Positions 13,158 to 19,903 of a stretch of DNA of 27,389 bases are shown here, one piece after another. This DNA comes from a virus: the IMG/VR virus record IMGVR_UViG_3300042691_002463, positions 1-27,389 of that record; one strand, written 5' to 3'. The notes below the pieces were generated by a model, which was given only the letters and a program-made list of their open reading frames with translations, ran no database searches and was not told the origin of the DNA. The position numbers and the translations under genes were made by a program. Numbering within the stretch: position 1 is the first letter of the stretch; each line of letters opens with the position of its first letter.

Positions 13158-13229
13158 TTATCTTTTAGGTTTAGAAACTGGTTTAGGCTTACCACAGCCA
13201 CAACCGTATATGTTAGTATTCTTAATCAT
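13158..13229 (-). CDS. Tiny Cys-containing protein, 23 aa
   Basis: ATG at 13227-13229 opens MIKNTNIYGCGCGKPKPVSK and stops with TAA at 13158-13160. It begins 2 nt after the endolysin stop, ends 5 nt before the next gene, and otherwise fills a gap. GCGCG followed by Lys/Pro-rich residues suggests a metal-binding or disulfide mini-peptide. Similar short Cys-Lys-Pro peptides seem to occur beside lysis genes in related phages (memory, unverified). Short length makes chance possible. Confidence 0.5.
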   Translation of the reverse strand: MIKNTNIYGCGCGKPKPVSKPKR

Positions 13230-13231
13230 TG

Positions 13232-13651
13232 TTATATCTTTTTAAGTTGAAAGTGCATACCATCTGGCTTTCTCCATGTACCACCCCAATCAAACCCATT
13301 GTCTGTAAAACATTTTACAAACCCTGCAGATAGCTGTGGTCTACATCCAAAACAGTTAGCATAAGCATTAAGGTCTACAGCTACACCCCAAGAGTGTAAA
13401 CTCATAGTAGAACCACCTCTCTTCTTACGAATATTAAAACAACCATCCCAAGTCTTAAGCTCATTGACATGACCTGTTCTAATCAGTTCTTGAAAAGCTC
13501 TAGACAAAGGTTGAATTAGATCTACATTACAATAGATTCTCTTTGGAATCATACCTATCTCCAGAAATCCTGGTACGTCCCACATTGTCATGTGACGATT
13601 AGAATCTGAAGGAGGTCCATACTTCTTAAGACATTGTGCAGATGTAAGCAT
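13232..13651 (-). CDS. M15-family peptidase endolysin
   Basis: 139 aa. Zinc-peptidase motifs of family M15 (VanY/L-Ala-D-Glu peptidase type) are present: SLHSWGVAVD (84-93, His86 and Asp93 as Zn ligands), and DWGGTWRKPDGMHFQL, in which Asp130 and His133 form the DxxH element. It would cleave peptide cross-links of peptidoglycan at the end of infection. It has no signal peptide, so it depends on the holin encoded upstream in the cassette. The length matches single-domain M15 endolysins. The order holin, spanin-like pair, endolysin makes a compact lysis cassette. Confidence 0.9.
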   Translation of the reverse strand: MLTSAQCLKKYGPPSDSNRHMTMWDVPGFLEIGMIPKRIYCNVDLIQPLSRAFQELIRTGHVNELKTWDGCFNIRKKRGGSTMSLHSWGVAVDLNAYANCFGCRPQLSAGFVKCFTDNGFDWGGTWRKPDGMHFQLKKI

Positions 13652-13657
13652 ATTGGT

Positions 13658-14083
13658 TTATTTAAAGATGAGTAATCCAGTTAGAGCTGTGATACCAGTG
13701 ATAAACAATACGTCTGTAAAGGTCTTCTTAGTCCTATATCTCTTATAGGTCTTACTTAAATTAGCATATTGGTTCTTAGCATCATTGTACAAAGAAACAT
13801 ATGCTTCCTTCTGGGTGCGTTCATTTCTCACCTGGTCCGTTAAATTGATTTCTTTCAGCTTAGCCGTAAGAATTAAGCTGTCTTTATAACCAAGCTTCTC
13901 TTTAGAAAGGTCTAATTCTTTCTCTGTAAGAGCTAGCATAGCTTTAGCTGAGTCTCCTACAATGAGATCAGCTGCCACTTGTTTAGCTACTTCTACTGGC
14001 ATACACACAGCATCAGTAGATGGCTGAGCATGAGAAGAAAAGCTAAACAGCATAACACTAAGTAGTATAATCAGTTGTTTCAT
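13658..14083 (-). CDS. Spanin-like protein with signal peptide and C-terminal membrane helix
   Basis: 141 aa. An N-terminal signal peptide (MKQLIILLSVMLFSFSSHAQ, SHA-Q type cleavage) is followed by a long helical, coiled-coil-prone middle (LALTEKELDLSKEKLGYKDS and onwards). The C-terminus has a hydrophobic segment (VLFITGITALTGLLIF) ending in Lys. This inside-out layout matches unimolecular spanins, which link outer and inner membranes, except that no lipobox Cys is at the cleavage site; the only Cys is a few residues further (AVCMP). It lies between the i-spanin-like gene and the endolysin. Confidence 0.7.
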   Translation of the reverse strand: MKQLIILLSVMLFSFSSHAQPSTDAVCMPVEVAKQVAADLIVGDSAKAMLALTEKELDLSKEKLGYKDSLILTAKLKEINLTDQVRNERTQKEAYVSLYNDAKNQYANLSKTYKRYRTKKTFTDVLFITGITALTGLLIFK

Positions 14084-14084
14084 A

Positions 14085-14489
14085 TTAATAGTTGTATCTT
14101 TTCTTAAAGAATGAATCCACTTGTTTAGGAGTGTAAGCCTTAGGTTCCTTCACTTTTTCGTGGTAGTATTCTTTTATAATAGTTTTATCTCTACCTACGT
14201 TCTGGATCTTCCAGTCCAGGTCTATAATGGCTCCTTCATACACTTTGGCAGCACTGTCTAAAGAAGCTTGCTTAGCTTGTAGTTCAGCATTAGCTTTAGC
14301 TAAACTGTCCACCTGCTTCTTGATAACATCAGGATGTTCTATCTTAGGCACAGAAGGCTGTGTAAGAAGACCTATGATAATAGCAAGAACAATAAGACCA
14401 CTAGCTATAAGTATTACAGTGGTAGTACTAATCTTTTTTCCAAAGTCTGGGAAGTAAATTTCTGGCATTGGTTCTTTTTCTTGTTCCAT
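14085..14489 (-). CDS. i-spanin-like protein (N-terminal TM plus coiled coil)
   Basis: 134 aa. A cytoplasmic N-terminus (MEQEKEPMPEIYFPDFGKK) is followed by one TM helix (TTVILIASGLIVLAIIIGLL, residues ~23-42). A periplasmic coiled coil follows (KKQVDSLAKANAELQAKQAS), and the end is TPKQVDSFFKKRYNY. This topology is that of Rz-type inner-membrane spanins, which with an outer-membrane partner disrupt the Gram-negative envelope. It lies directly after the holin gene (2 nt gap) and 1 nt before the second spanin-like gene. Confidence 0.75.
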   Translation of the reverse strand: MEQEKEPMPEIYFPDFGKKISTTTVILIASGLIVLAIIIGLLTQPSVPKIEHPDVIKKQVDSLAKANAELQAKQASLDSAAKVYEGAIIDLDWKIQNVGRDKTIIKEYYHEKVKEPKAYTPKQVDSFFKKRYNY

Positions 14490-14491
14490 AA

Positions 14492-14773
14492 TTAATCCAT
14501 TTCGGTTTCAGCTTGTCCTTCTTGTACATACACTGGTTCTTCTCCAAAGAAGTTAGTAAGTATCTTACCCACTACACCCATGATAAGTGTAGCAAGAGCC
14601 AGTCCCTTTACATCATATATCATACTAGACATAGACGTAATAGAAAAGACACCAAGAAGAGTGTCTCCTATTCTCCTAATCTTCTTAGGCGTAGGGGCCC
14701 AGTAAGACTTCATACTAAATGAAGTCTTCATCACTTTCTTCTTTCTTGGCTTTATTTTCTTTACAGGTGTCAT
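14492..14773 (-). CDS. Holin-like protein, two TM helices
   Basis: 93 aa. A strongly basic start (MTPVKKIKPRKKKVMKTSFS) leads into MKSYWAPTPKKIRRIGDTLL. Two hydrophobic helices follow (LLGVFSITSMSSMIYDV; LALATLIMGVVGKILTNFF), and the tail is acidic. This is the layout of small phage holins, which form the membrane hole releasing the endolysin. I recognise the KSYWxPTPKKxRxIGD opening from Bacteroidota phage holins (memory). In-frame ATGs at residues 15 and 21 could give shorter forms, and a dual start would be typical for holin timing. Confidence 0.8.
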   Translation of the reverse strand: MTPVKKIKPRKKKVMKTSFSMKSYWAPTPKKIRRIGDTLLGVFSITSMSSMIYDVKGLALATLIMGVVGKILTNFFGEEPVYVQEGQAETEMD

Positions 14774-14780
14774 AAAATAT

Positions 14781-15224
14781 TTATGGGTACACTTTAATCT
14801 CTATTGATAATGGGGCATATGGTGGTATAGTAATCTCTGAAGGAACTCCACCATTCCAACATGTCATACTCAATACATCGTTTCCACCTCTTGTTAAAAA
14901 TACATCATATAAAGTAGCACCATTATCATCAGAAACTCTAGCATTATAAAGTATATGCACTTTAGTAACATCTGGAAAACCTCCAGATAGTACACCTTCT
15001 ATATTAGTGAAGTCTAAAGGATTTTTTGTCCAAACAATATCTCCTCCTAATGTATTTTCAAGAACAGTTACAGCGGGACCACTACCTGCTTGATCAGAAA
15101 ACATGGTGGCTCTATAAACCTTATATGTAGTGCCCCCTCCTTCTTGAAGTTCTTTTACAGCACAACACAATCTTTTCACTGTAGTGGTGAGCCAGTCTAA
15201 CTGACCAAATATTGACCAAGCCAT
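14781..15224 (-). CDS. Tail/receptor-binding-like structural protein, 147 aa
   Basis: The N-terminus MAWSIFGQLDWLTTTVKRLCC, then AVKELQEGGGTTYKVYRA, forms a short helical stem followed by a glycine hinge and a beta-rich head (VTVLENTLGGDIVWTKNP, VHILYNARVSDDNGATLYDVFL, SEITIPPYAPLSIEIKVYP). Stem plus hinge plus beta head is typical of phage fibre or adhesin subunits. I recall similar TVLENTLGxxIxW heads in marine and Bacteroidota phages. It is directly upstream of the holin in the late minus-strand transcript. A role in adsorption is inferred. Confidence 0.75.
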   Translation of the reverse strand: MAWSIFGQLDWLTTTVKRLCCAVKELQEGGGTTYKVYRATMFSDQAGSGPAVTVLENTLGGDIVWTKNPLDFTNIEGVLSGGFPDVTKVHILYNARVSDDNGATLYDVFLTRGGNDVLSMTCWNGGVPSEITIPPYAPLSIEIKVYP

Positions 15225-15225
15225 A

Positions 15226-15564
15226 TTAATTAGTTTTATAGGGTACGAATTTTTTTACATCAAACTCTTGTTCTTTATTCAATATAGCATACATTTGTTT
15301 ATACCGAAGATCATTCTCTTCAGGTAAATTATTCTTAGTTGTTCTAGGTATTCTAAACACAGCCTGATTAAGTTGTTGAACCTGCCGCTCAAGGTTTTCC
15401 ACCTTGGCTTTATTAGAATTAGACTCAGCTAAAAGCTGTTTAACATCCGACCTTAATTCATTTACATCACGCCAGATCATCATGGCTAGTATGGTAACTA
15501 TGGATGGAAATAAATAAAGCTTCAAAGCACTAATTGTGCTTGAAGGTTTAGATGGAGTATTCAT
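15226..15564 (-). CDS. Membrane-anchored coiled-coil protein, 112 aa
   Basis: ATG at 15562-15564 is preferred over the upstream TTG at 15570. A TM helix (LYLFPSIVTILAMMIW, residues ~15-30) is followed by a coiled coil (VNELRSDVKQLLAESNSNKAKVENLERQVQQLNQ), and the C-terminus is basic. It is the first gene of the minus-strand cassette and so sits closest to the divergent promoter region. The topology again is i-spanin-like, but other membrane roles are possible. It is separated by 1 nt from the following structural gene. Confidence 0.7.
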   Translation of the reverse strand: MNTPSKPSSTISALKLYLFPSIVTILAMMIWRDVNELRSDVKQLLAESNSNKAKVENLERQVQQLNQAVFRIPRTTKNNLPEENDLRYKQMYAILNKEQEFDVKKFVPYKTN

Positions 15565-15682
15565 TATCAACTAGTTATGCAGTATTTCACAAATAAAAAT
15601 TAGGTTAGTATGCAAATTGCTACAATATAATATACTAAATTTTAAACAATAATTGTAAATTTAACCCCCCAAAAATGAAGCA
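15565..15682. promoter_or_regulatory. Divergent promoter region, possible origin region
   Basis: This 118-nt AT-rich spacer separates the minus-strand late cassette from the plus-strand replication module, so it must hold promoters for both directions. On the plus strand, TTG (15617-15619) and TAAATTTT (15636-15643) resemble the Bacteroidota -33/-7 boxes (TTTG, TAnnTTTG), and TATAAT occurs at 15626-15631. Small palindromes are ATTG-CTA-CAAT (15616-15626) and ACAAT-A-ATTGT (15646-15656). TATGCA occurs twice (15576, 15609). A run of six C lies at 15665-15670. Confidence 0.5.
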
Positions 15683-16165
15683 ATGAACAAAAAAAAGGAA
15701 TACACAGAAGAACAAACCACCGAAAGTTTCAAGAGAAGCTTCTATAGAAAATTTGGGTATACCCCTTTGATTATACTGGAAAGACCTTCAAGTAAACGAC
15801 CATCTCTTATAATGCCACTAGATGAATTGGAACAGCACTTTAATATCTTTATAGATAAAAACATAGCTTGCAAAGGATATAAGTTAAGAAGCAGACACCG
15901 GTACAGAGAGCTGGTAGACTATAGATTTATGTTTGCACACATAGCAAGATCAATGGAATATAAACTTACAACTATAGGTAAATATCTTAAGAAGCATCAC
16001 AGTAGTATTATTCATTATGAAAATGCTTTTGAGAATATGATGGAAACTTCTGAATGCTTTAAAGAAAAATATAATGAGATATTTAATTATATAAAAACCA
16101 AAATAAAGAAAGATGACAAGCTACCAGCTGTGGTTAACACTGATGAGGCACGGTGTGAGTCCTAA
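15683..16165 (+). CDS. DnaA domain-IV-like DNA-binding protein
   Basis: 160 aa. Residues ~70-140 match the C-terminal origin-binding domain of DnaA: SRHRYRELVDYRFMFAHIAR, then TIGKYLKKHHSSIIHYENAF, corresponding to the SRxRxxVxARxxAMYLxR and IGxxFGxxDHTTVxHA signatures. The AAA+ ATPase domain of DnaA is absent. Such a protein could bind DnaA-box-like sites in the phage origin or interfere with host initiation (inference). It is the first gene of the replication module, next to the divergent spacer. ATG 15683 is the first usable start; the ATG at 15674 hits a stop at once. Confidence 0.82.
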   Translation: MNKKKEYTEEQTTESFKRSFYRKFGYTPLIILERPSSKRPSLIMPLDELEQHFNIFIDKNIACKGYKLRSRHRYRELVDYRFMFAHIARSMEYKLTTIGKYLKKHHSSIIHYENAFENMMETSECFKEKYNEIFNYIKTKIKKDDKLPAVVNTDEARCES

Positions 16166-16700
16166 TCAAATCTATGTATTAGATTGTTTAAGGCACAAGG
16201 TAAAGCCTACAAGTATTGTAGATGAGTTTATAGAAATTAGAAAGTGTAGAGACTTAGGTCTTGTCACAGAAGAAGGGGTGATTACAATAGAAGGTCTATC
16301 CCTACTAGATGAATTTGAAACCTACCTTGTAAAGACAAAGAAGAAGGTAGAGACTGCTGTACTGGGAGATAAGTTCCTAGACAACATTAAGACTTATATA
16401 GAAATGTTTCCTCAAAAGAAACTACCTTCTGGCAAGTATGCTAGACAACCGGTAAAAGATATTAAAGATGCATTCACTTGGTTCTTTAAAAATTATCCGG
16501 AGTATTCCTGGATAGATGTGTTAGATGCCACACATTACTATGTATATATGGCATCACAGAAAGATTATTTATATATGATGGATAGTCTTCACTTTATATC
16601 TAAGACAGATCCTATTACTAAAAAGATTAGATCAAGCTTAGCATCAGCCTGTCTAGAAGTAAAAGACAATCCAGAACTAAACCAAAACAAGCATGAGTAA
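16143..16700 (+). CDS. Hypothetical protein with winged-helix-like N-terminus
   Basis: 185 aa from ATG 16143; an ATG at 16113 would add ten residues and a deeper overlap with the DnaA-like gene. Residues ~4-58 (GVSPNQIYVLDCLRHKVKPTS, then CRDLGLVTEEGVITIEGLSLL) look like a winged helix: three helices then a beta wing. The C-terminal half is helical and aromatic-rich (DAFTWFFKNYPEYSWIDVLDA). Position next to a DnaA-like gene and the helicase suggests a replication initiation or loader role, which is inference. No ATPase motif is present. Confidence 0.7.
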   Translation: MRHGVSPNQIYVLDCLRHKVKPTSIVDEFIEIRKCRDLGLVTEEGVITIEGLSLLDEFETYLVKTKKKVETAVLGDKFLDNIKTYIEMFPQKKLPSGKYARQPVKDIKDAFTWFFKNYPEYSWIDVLDATHYYVYMASQKDYLYMMDSLHFISKTDPITKKIRSSLASACLEVKDNPELNQNKHE

Positions 16701-16875
16701 TATCAGTAAAATTTTTCACAGACTTGCTTTAGGTTGTATCTTTCTACTATTTAACTGGTTCATTATCAATAACTTAATAGTAGAAGTTGCCTTCATCAAA
16801 TACTGTTTTATAGAAGTTATCATCTTATTAAGTATGAAGTTGTACTTATTTACAACAAAGAAAGCAGACTTATGA
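16693..16875 (+). CDS. Small two-TM membrane protein, 60 aa
   Basis: Two hydrophobic helices (LALGCIFLLFNWFIINNLIV and IKYCFIEVIILLSMKLYLF) with short basic ends. It overlaps the previous gene by 8 nt and the DnaB-type helicase by 4 nt (ATGA), so it is embedded in the replication operon. A tiny membrane protein here could tether replication proteins to the membrane or be an unrelated early host-takeover protein; nothing decides. Confidence 0.6.
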   Translation: MSNISKIFHRLALGCIFLLFNWFIINNLIVEVAFIKYCFIEVIILLSMKLYLFTTKKADL

Positions 16876-17936
16876 TTACACATCTAAACGGAGGTCGCCT
16901 CTATTCAGAGATGTTAGAGGAAGGTCTTAAGTATATAGAAGATAGAATGGAAGGAAGAATTAAATCTTTCAAGACACCATGGGATGGATTCAACAAAGCC
17001 GGTGTTGGGGGATTAGAATGGGGATCTCTCCTTACATTAGGTGCAAGACCAGGTTCAGGTAAGACACTTGTAGTATCACAGATTCTTAGAGAATCAAGGA
17101 TACATAATCCAGATCAGGACTTTCATGTTCTAGAGTTTCAGTTTGAGATGGGTGGTAAGCAAGCTGCATCAAGAGCCTTTGCTGCAGAGACAGCACTAGA
17201 CTATAATGTAGTACTAAGTACCAGTCGTTCTCTTGATAAGTTTTCTTTTGATCATATGAAGAAACATACCATGGATTTCAAGTCATTAGAAAGACAAGGT
17301 GTAATGAGAGTGGTATTAAATAAACCTCTCACCCATGTTGAGATTAAGAAAACTATATATCACTACTATGATGAACTAGGTAAGATAACTAGGCAGGGAA
17401 GCAAACCCATGATTATTACAATAGACCATAGCTGGCTGATAAAGAAGGCAGCAGATGAGAAAGAGAAGATAGCCACTCTATATAACACTGTAGAGATGCT
17501 TATGGAATTAAAGAATGATCTTCCTATTATAGTAATCATGATCACTCAGCTGAACAGAAGCATGGAAGAACCTAGTAGAAAGACCCCAGGCACTATAGCA
17601 AACTACCCCACCAGCTCAGATATATTTGGTGGTGATGCTCTTATGCAGGGCTCAGACATGGTGATTGCTCTAAGTAGACCGGCTAAAGCAGACATAAATG
17701 TATTTGGTCCTAAAGGATATCTTGTAAAGAACGAAGACATCTTTGCTCACCTGTTAAAGGTGAGGAATGGTGCAGATGATAAGAACCTTTTGTTTATGAG
17801 AGCAGAGTTTAATAAACAAAGAATGATAGAGGTGAGTGAACCGGCAGCTTCCAACCCCAATGGAAACGGCTACGTAAGATTCTCACAACAGAGAAGACCA
17901 CAACAGTCAGAAGGTCCTGACATTAGTGACATTTAA
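16872..17936 (+). CDS. DnaB-type replicative helicase (RecA-like domain)
   Basis: 354 aa. KTPWDGFNKAGVGGLEWGSL is the typical opening of the DnaB C-terminal domain, followed by Walker A GARPGSGKT (57-65), an EFQFEM segment (DnaB LSLEM equivalent, 88-93), Walker B IITIDH (181-186) and VIMITQLNR (221-229, the glutamine-sensing motif H4). A predicted arginine-finger region follows near SRPAKA. There is no DnaB N-terminal domain, so loading or primase contact must differ from E. coli DnaB. As an SF4 hexamer it would unwind DNA at the fork. The start overlaps the previous gene by 4 nt. Confidence 0.92.
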   Translation: MITHLNGGRLYSEMLEEGLKYIEDRMEGRIKSFKTPWDGFNKAGVGGLEWGSLLTLGARPGSGKTLVVSQILRESRIHNPDQDFHVLEFQFEMGGKQAASRAFAAETALDYNVVLSTSRSLDKFSFDHMKKHTMDFKSLERQGVMRVVLNKPLTHVEIKKTIYHYYDELGKITRQGSKPMIITIDHSWLIKKAADEKEKIATLYNTVEMLMELKNDLPIIVIMITQLNRSMEEPSRKTPGTIANYPTSSDIFGGDALMQGSDMVIALSRPAKADINVFGPKGYLVKNEDIFAHLLKVRNGADDKNLLFMRAEFNKQRMIEVSEPAASNPNGNGYVRFSQQRRPQQSEGPDISDI

Positions 17937-17947
17937 AATTTAATAAC

Positions 17948-18505
17948 ATGGATAATCAACAAGCAGCTTTTGATTTAAAAGCATGGAAGAAACAAAAGCT
18001 AGAAGCAATTAGAAGCTACCACTCTCAACTTATTAAAGACTTAGGGATATCTCCTTCCGACTTTAATATGAAGAAAGCATTCCGAGATAAGAAAGGAGTG
18101 GAGGTTGTAGGTATTTTTGACACAGAGTTTCTCAGAGAGAAAGGATTCTACTTTGAACTAATCACAAGTGATTTAGATCCAGCAGATCCAGAGAGAAAAG
18201 TTTACAGGGTTCCAATGAATCCTTCTTATAAAGATGAGTATGAAGTTAATGCTAAGCTGTCTTACAATGTACCATTGGAAGAACTAAGAGTAGTCAACCC
18301 ATCCACGGTAGCAATTGGTAAGCTAGCTTCCATAACAAACTTAGAAAAATTTAAAGAAGAAAGTTCTCCTTCTGTAAAAAAAGTTGTACCTTTAGAAGAT
18401 CTTCCGTATAGTGAAATGACAATCAGAGATTACATTACAATACATACCGGCAGATTAGTTAGTTTAAAGCCTTGGCTTAACGAGTTAGTAAAATCATTTA
18501 AGTAA
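17948..18505 (+). CDS. Hypothetical replication-module protein, 185 aa
   Basis: The N-terminal ~130 residues form an alpha/beta domain (VEVVGIFDTEFLREKGFYFELI, YRVPMNPSYKDEYEVNAK). A charged, poorly ordered linker (KFKEESSPSVKKVV) follows, then a short conserved-looking helical tail (MTIRDYITIHTGRLVSLKPW, then LNELVKSFK). The domain-linker-tail layout suggests that the tail docks on a partner. Similar TxRDY...WLN tails seem familiar from Bacteroidota phages (memory). It lies between the DnaB helicase and the Sak4-like NTPase, spaced 11 and 3 nt. Function unknown. Confidence 0.7.
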   Translation: MDNQQAAFDLKAWKKQKLEAIRSYHSQLIKDLGISPSDFNMKKAFRDKKGVEVVGIFDTEFLREKGFYFELITSDLDPADPERKVYRVPMNPSYKDEYEVNAKLSYNVPLEELRVVNPSTVAIGKLASITNLEKFKEESSPSVKKVVPLEDLPYSEMTIRDYITIHTGRLVSLKPWLNELVKSFK

Positions 18506-18508
18506 CAT

Positions 18509-19192
18509 ATGGGACAAAGTATCCTTGTAATTGCAGAATCAGGATCCGGTAAAAGTACAGCTATAGAAAACCTGGATCCTAAAGAAACATTTATTATTAA
18601 CGTAGCAAACAAACCCCTTCCATTCAGAGGATGGAAAAAGAAGTACACAATCTGGAGTAAAGAAAATCCTTCAGGTAATATGTACGACAAAGCCAGTGCT
18701 CAGAATATTGAGGCTTGCATTAAGTATGTCAATGACAAGAGACCAGAGATTAAAAATCTTATCATTGATGACTTCCAGTATATGTCAAGCTTTGAATTCT
18801 TTGACCGGTCAGATGAGAAAGGCTATGAAAAGTTCACCCAGATTGGTGCACACTTAGCTAGAATAGCAAGGATGCCTAAAGATTTAAGAGAAGATTTGAT
18901 GGTATTCTTTCTTACACATGCAGAAGAAGCAACAGACTTGGAGGGTAAACGTAAGTTTAAAGCCAAGACTATTGGTAAAATGGTAGATGAGAAGCTCACC
19001 TTAGAAGGTTTGTTCTCTATTGTTCTCTTTGGTAAAGTGAAGAAGAACAAAGACGGAGACATCCGGTATGTATTTGAAACATCCAACAATGGAGAGAATA
19101 CATGCAAGAGCCCTAGAGGAATGTTCCCTACCTTTGAGATTGTAAATGATTTACAATATGTAAGAGAAGCAATTATTAATTACGAAAACTAA
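18509..19192 (+). CDS. RecA-like NTPase, Sak4-type recombinase candidate
   Basis: 227 aa. Walker A AESGSGKST (9-17) is very near the N-terminus. Walker B is LIIDDFQYM (84-92), followed by FFLTHAEEA (sensor-like) near residue 133. A small P-loop ATPase of this length beside an SSB gene fits the Sak4/AAA_24 group, single-strand annealing recombination proteins of phages that work with SSB. An alternative is a replication accessory ATPase. The start ATG at 18509 is 3 nt after the previous stop. The SSB-like gene follows after 24 nt. Confidence 0.82.
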   Translation: MGQSILVIAESGSGKSTAIENLDPKETFIINVANKPLPFRGWKKKYTIWSKENPSGNMYDKASAQNIEACIKYVNDKRPEIKNLIIDDFQYMSSFEFFDRSDEKGYEKFTQIGAHLARIARMPKDLREDLMVFFLTHAEEATDLEGKRKFKAKTIGKMVDEKLTLEGLFSIVLFGKVKKNKDGDIRYVFETSNNGENTCKSPRGMFPTFEIVNDLQYVREAIINYEN

Positions 19193-19216
19193 ACTTTCAC
19201 TTTTAAATTTCAAAAC

Positions 19217-19825
19217 ATGTTTAACACAAAAGGACAAGAGATCAAAACAGGAGGAGGAACTCCTAAATCATTACAAGCAGGTGTAGTTTATGCACACATC
19301 TTTGACGGCAGTGTACGTACTGCTAAGAGCGGAAAGAAATCTTTGGAACTAATTCTGGAAGGACCAGCATTAGAAAACTTTGAAGGTTGGTCTATAGACA
19401 AAGCCAATCCAGAAGGACCTAAGTTTAAAGGTCAGTCTTCTAGGGTGAGTGCTACCATCTATACTGATCAGTTTAACTCTGACAGTCCGGCAAAGAATGA
19501 AATCATCTATAAACTTTTATTCATAGCTTCAGAACTTGGGCTCAGAGATGATGCAGATAATGTACAAGCTAACACTATAGAAGAGTGGGCAACTAAAGTG
19601 ATCAATATTCTTAAAGGACACAACTTATATTTCTTCTTGAAAGGAACTGAAGAAGAGTATAACGGTAAAACAATTATTAAATTGTCTTTGCCTAAATATA
19701 AATTTGCTTCTGCAGATGAAAGCTCTTTAGATAAGTTTGACAAGAACAATCAGTATCACTATAAAGCTTTGGCTTCTAAACCAATCTCTGGTTTTGAACC
19801 AGCTACTGATGACTTTGAAATGTAA
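19217..19825 (+). CDS. ssb: Single-stranded-DNA-binding-like protein with acidic tail
   Basis: 202 aa. The N-terminus has a glycine-rich strand (TKGQEIKTGGGTPKSLQAGV) leading into OB-fold-like strands (YAHIFDGSVRT, KSLELILEGPA, SSRVSATIYTDQF). The C-terminus ends PISGFEPATDDFEM, an acidic hydrophobic-ended tip like the protein-docking tail of SSB proteins. It lies right after the Sak4-like gene and is followed by a terminator. It would coat single strands during replication and recombination and recruit partners. The OB assignment is by pattern only; no aromatic set was verified. Confidence 0.7.
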   Translation: MFNTKGQEIKTGGGTPKSLQAGVVYAHIFDGSVRTAKSGKKSLELILEGPALENFEGWSIDKANPEGPKFKGQSSRVSATIYTDQFNSDSPAKNEIIYKLLFIASELGLRDDADNVQANTIEEWATKVINILKGHNLYFFLKGTEEEYNGKTIIKLSLPKYKFASADESSLDKFDKNNQYHYKALASKPISGFEPATDDFEM

Positions 19826-19853
19826 TCTTCCATGATTTAATGTTAACAATAGC

Positions 19854-19890
19854 GGGGGATTGTTTCTACTTTCCCCCTTTTTTTATTTTT
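19854..19890 (+). terminator. Terminator after the SSB-like gene
   Basis: GGGGGA (19854-19859) pairs with TCCCCC (19872-19877) around a 12-nt loop and is followed by a long T-run (TTTTTTTATTTTT). It divides the helicase/SSB operon from the primase operon. Confidence 0.85.
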
Positions 19891-19903
19891 AAGTGTATGC
19901 TGT

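Noticed and set aside
14227-14457. Plus-strand open frame of 76 codons inside the lysis cassette
   Set aside because: It is antisense to the i-spanin-like gene, whose topology and neighbours are coherent; no plus-strand gene context exists there.
15565-15570. TTG start for the first minus-strand gene
   Set aside because: An ATG two codons downstream (15562-15564) is available and more likely.
15575-15583. DnaA box candidate TTATGCAGT
   Set aside because: Only the first part matches TTATNCACA; a single weak site is not evidence of an origin, though the region is still listed as a candidate for other reasons.
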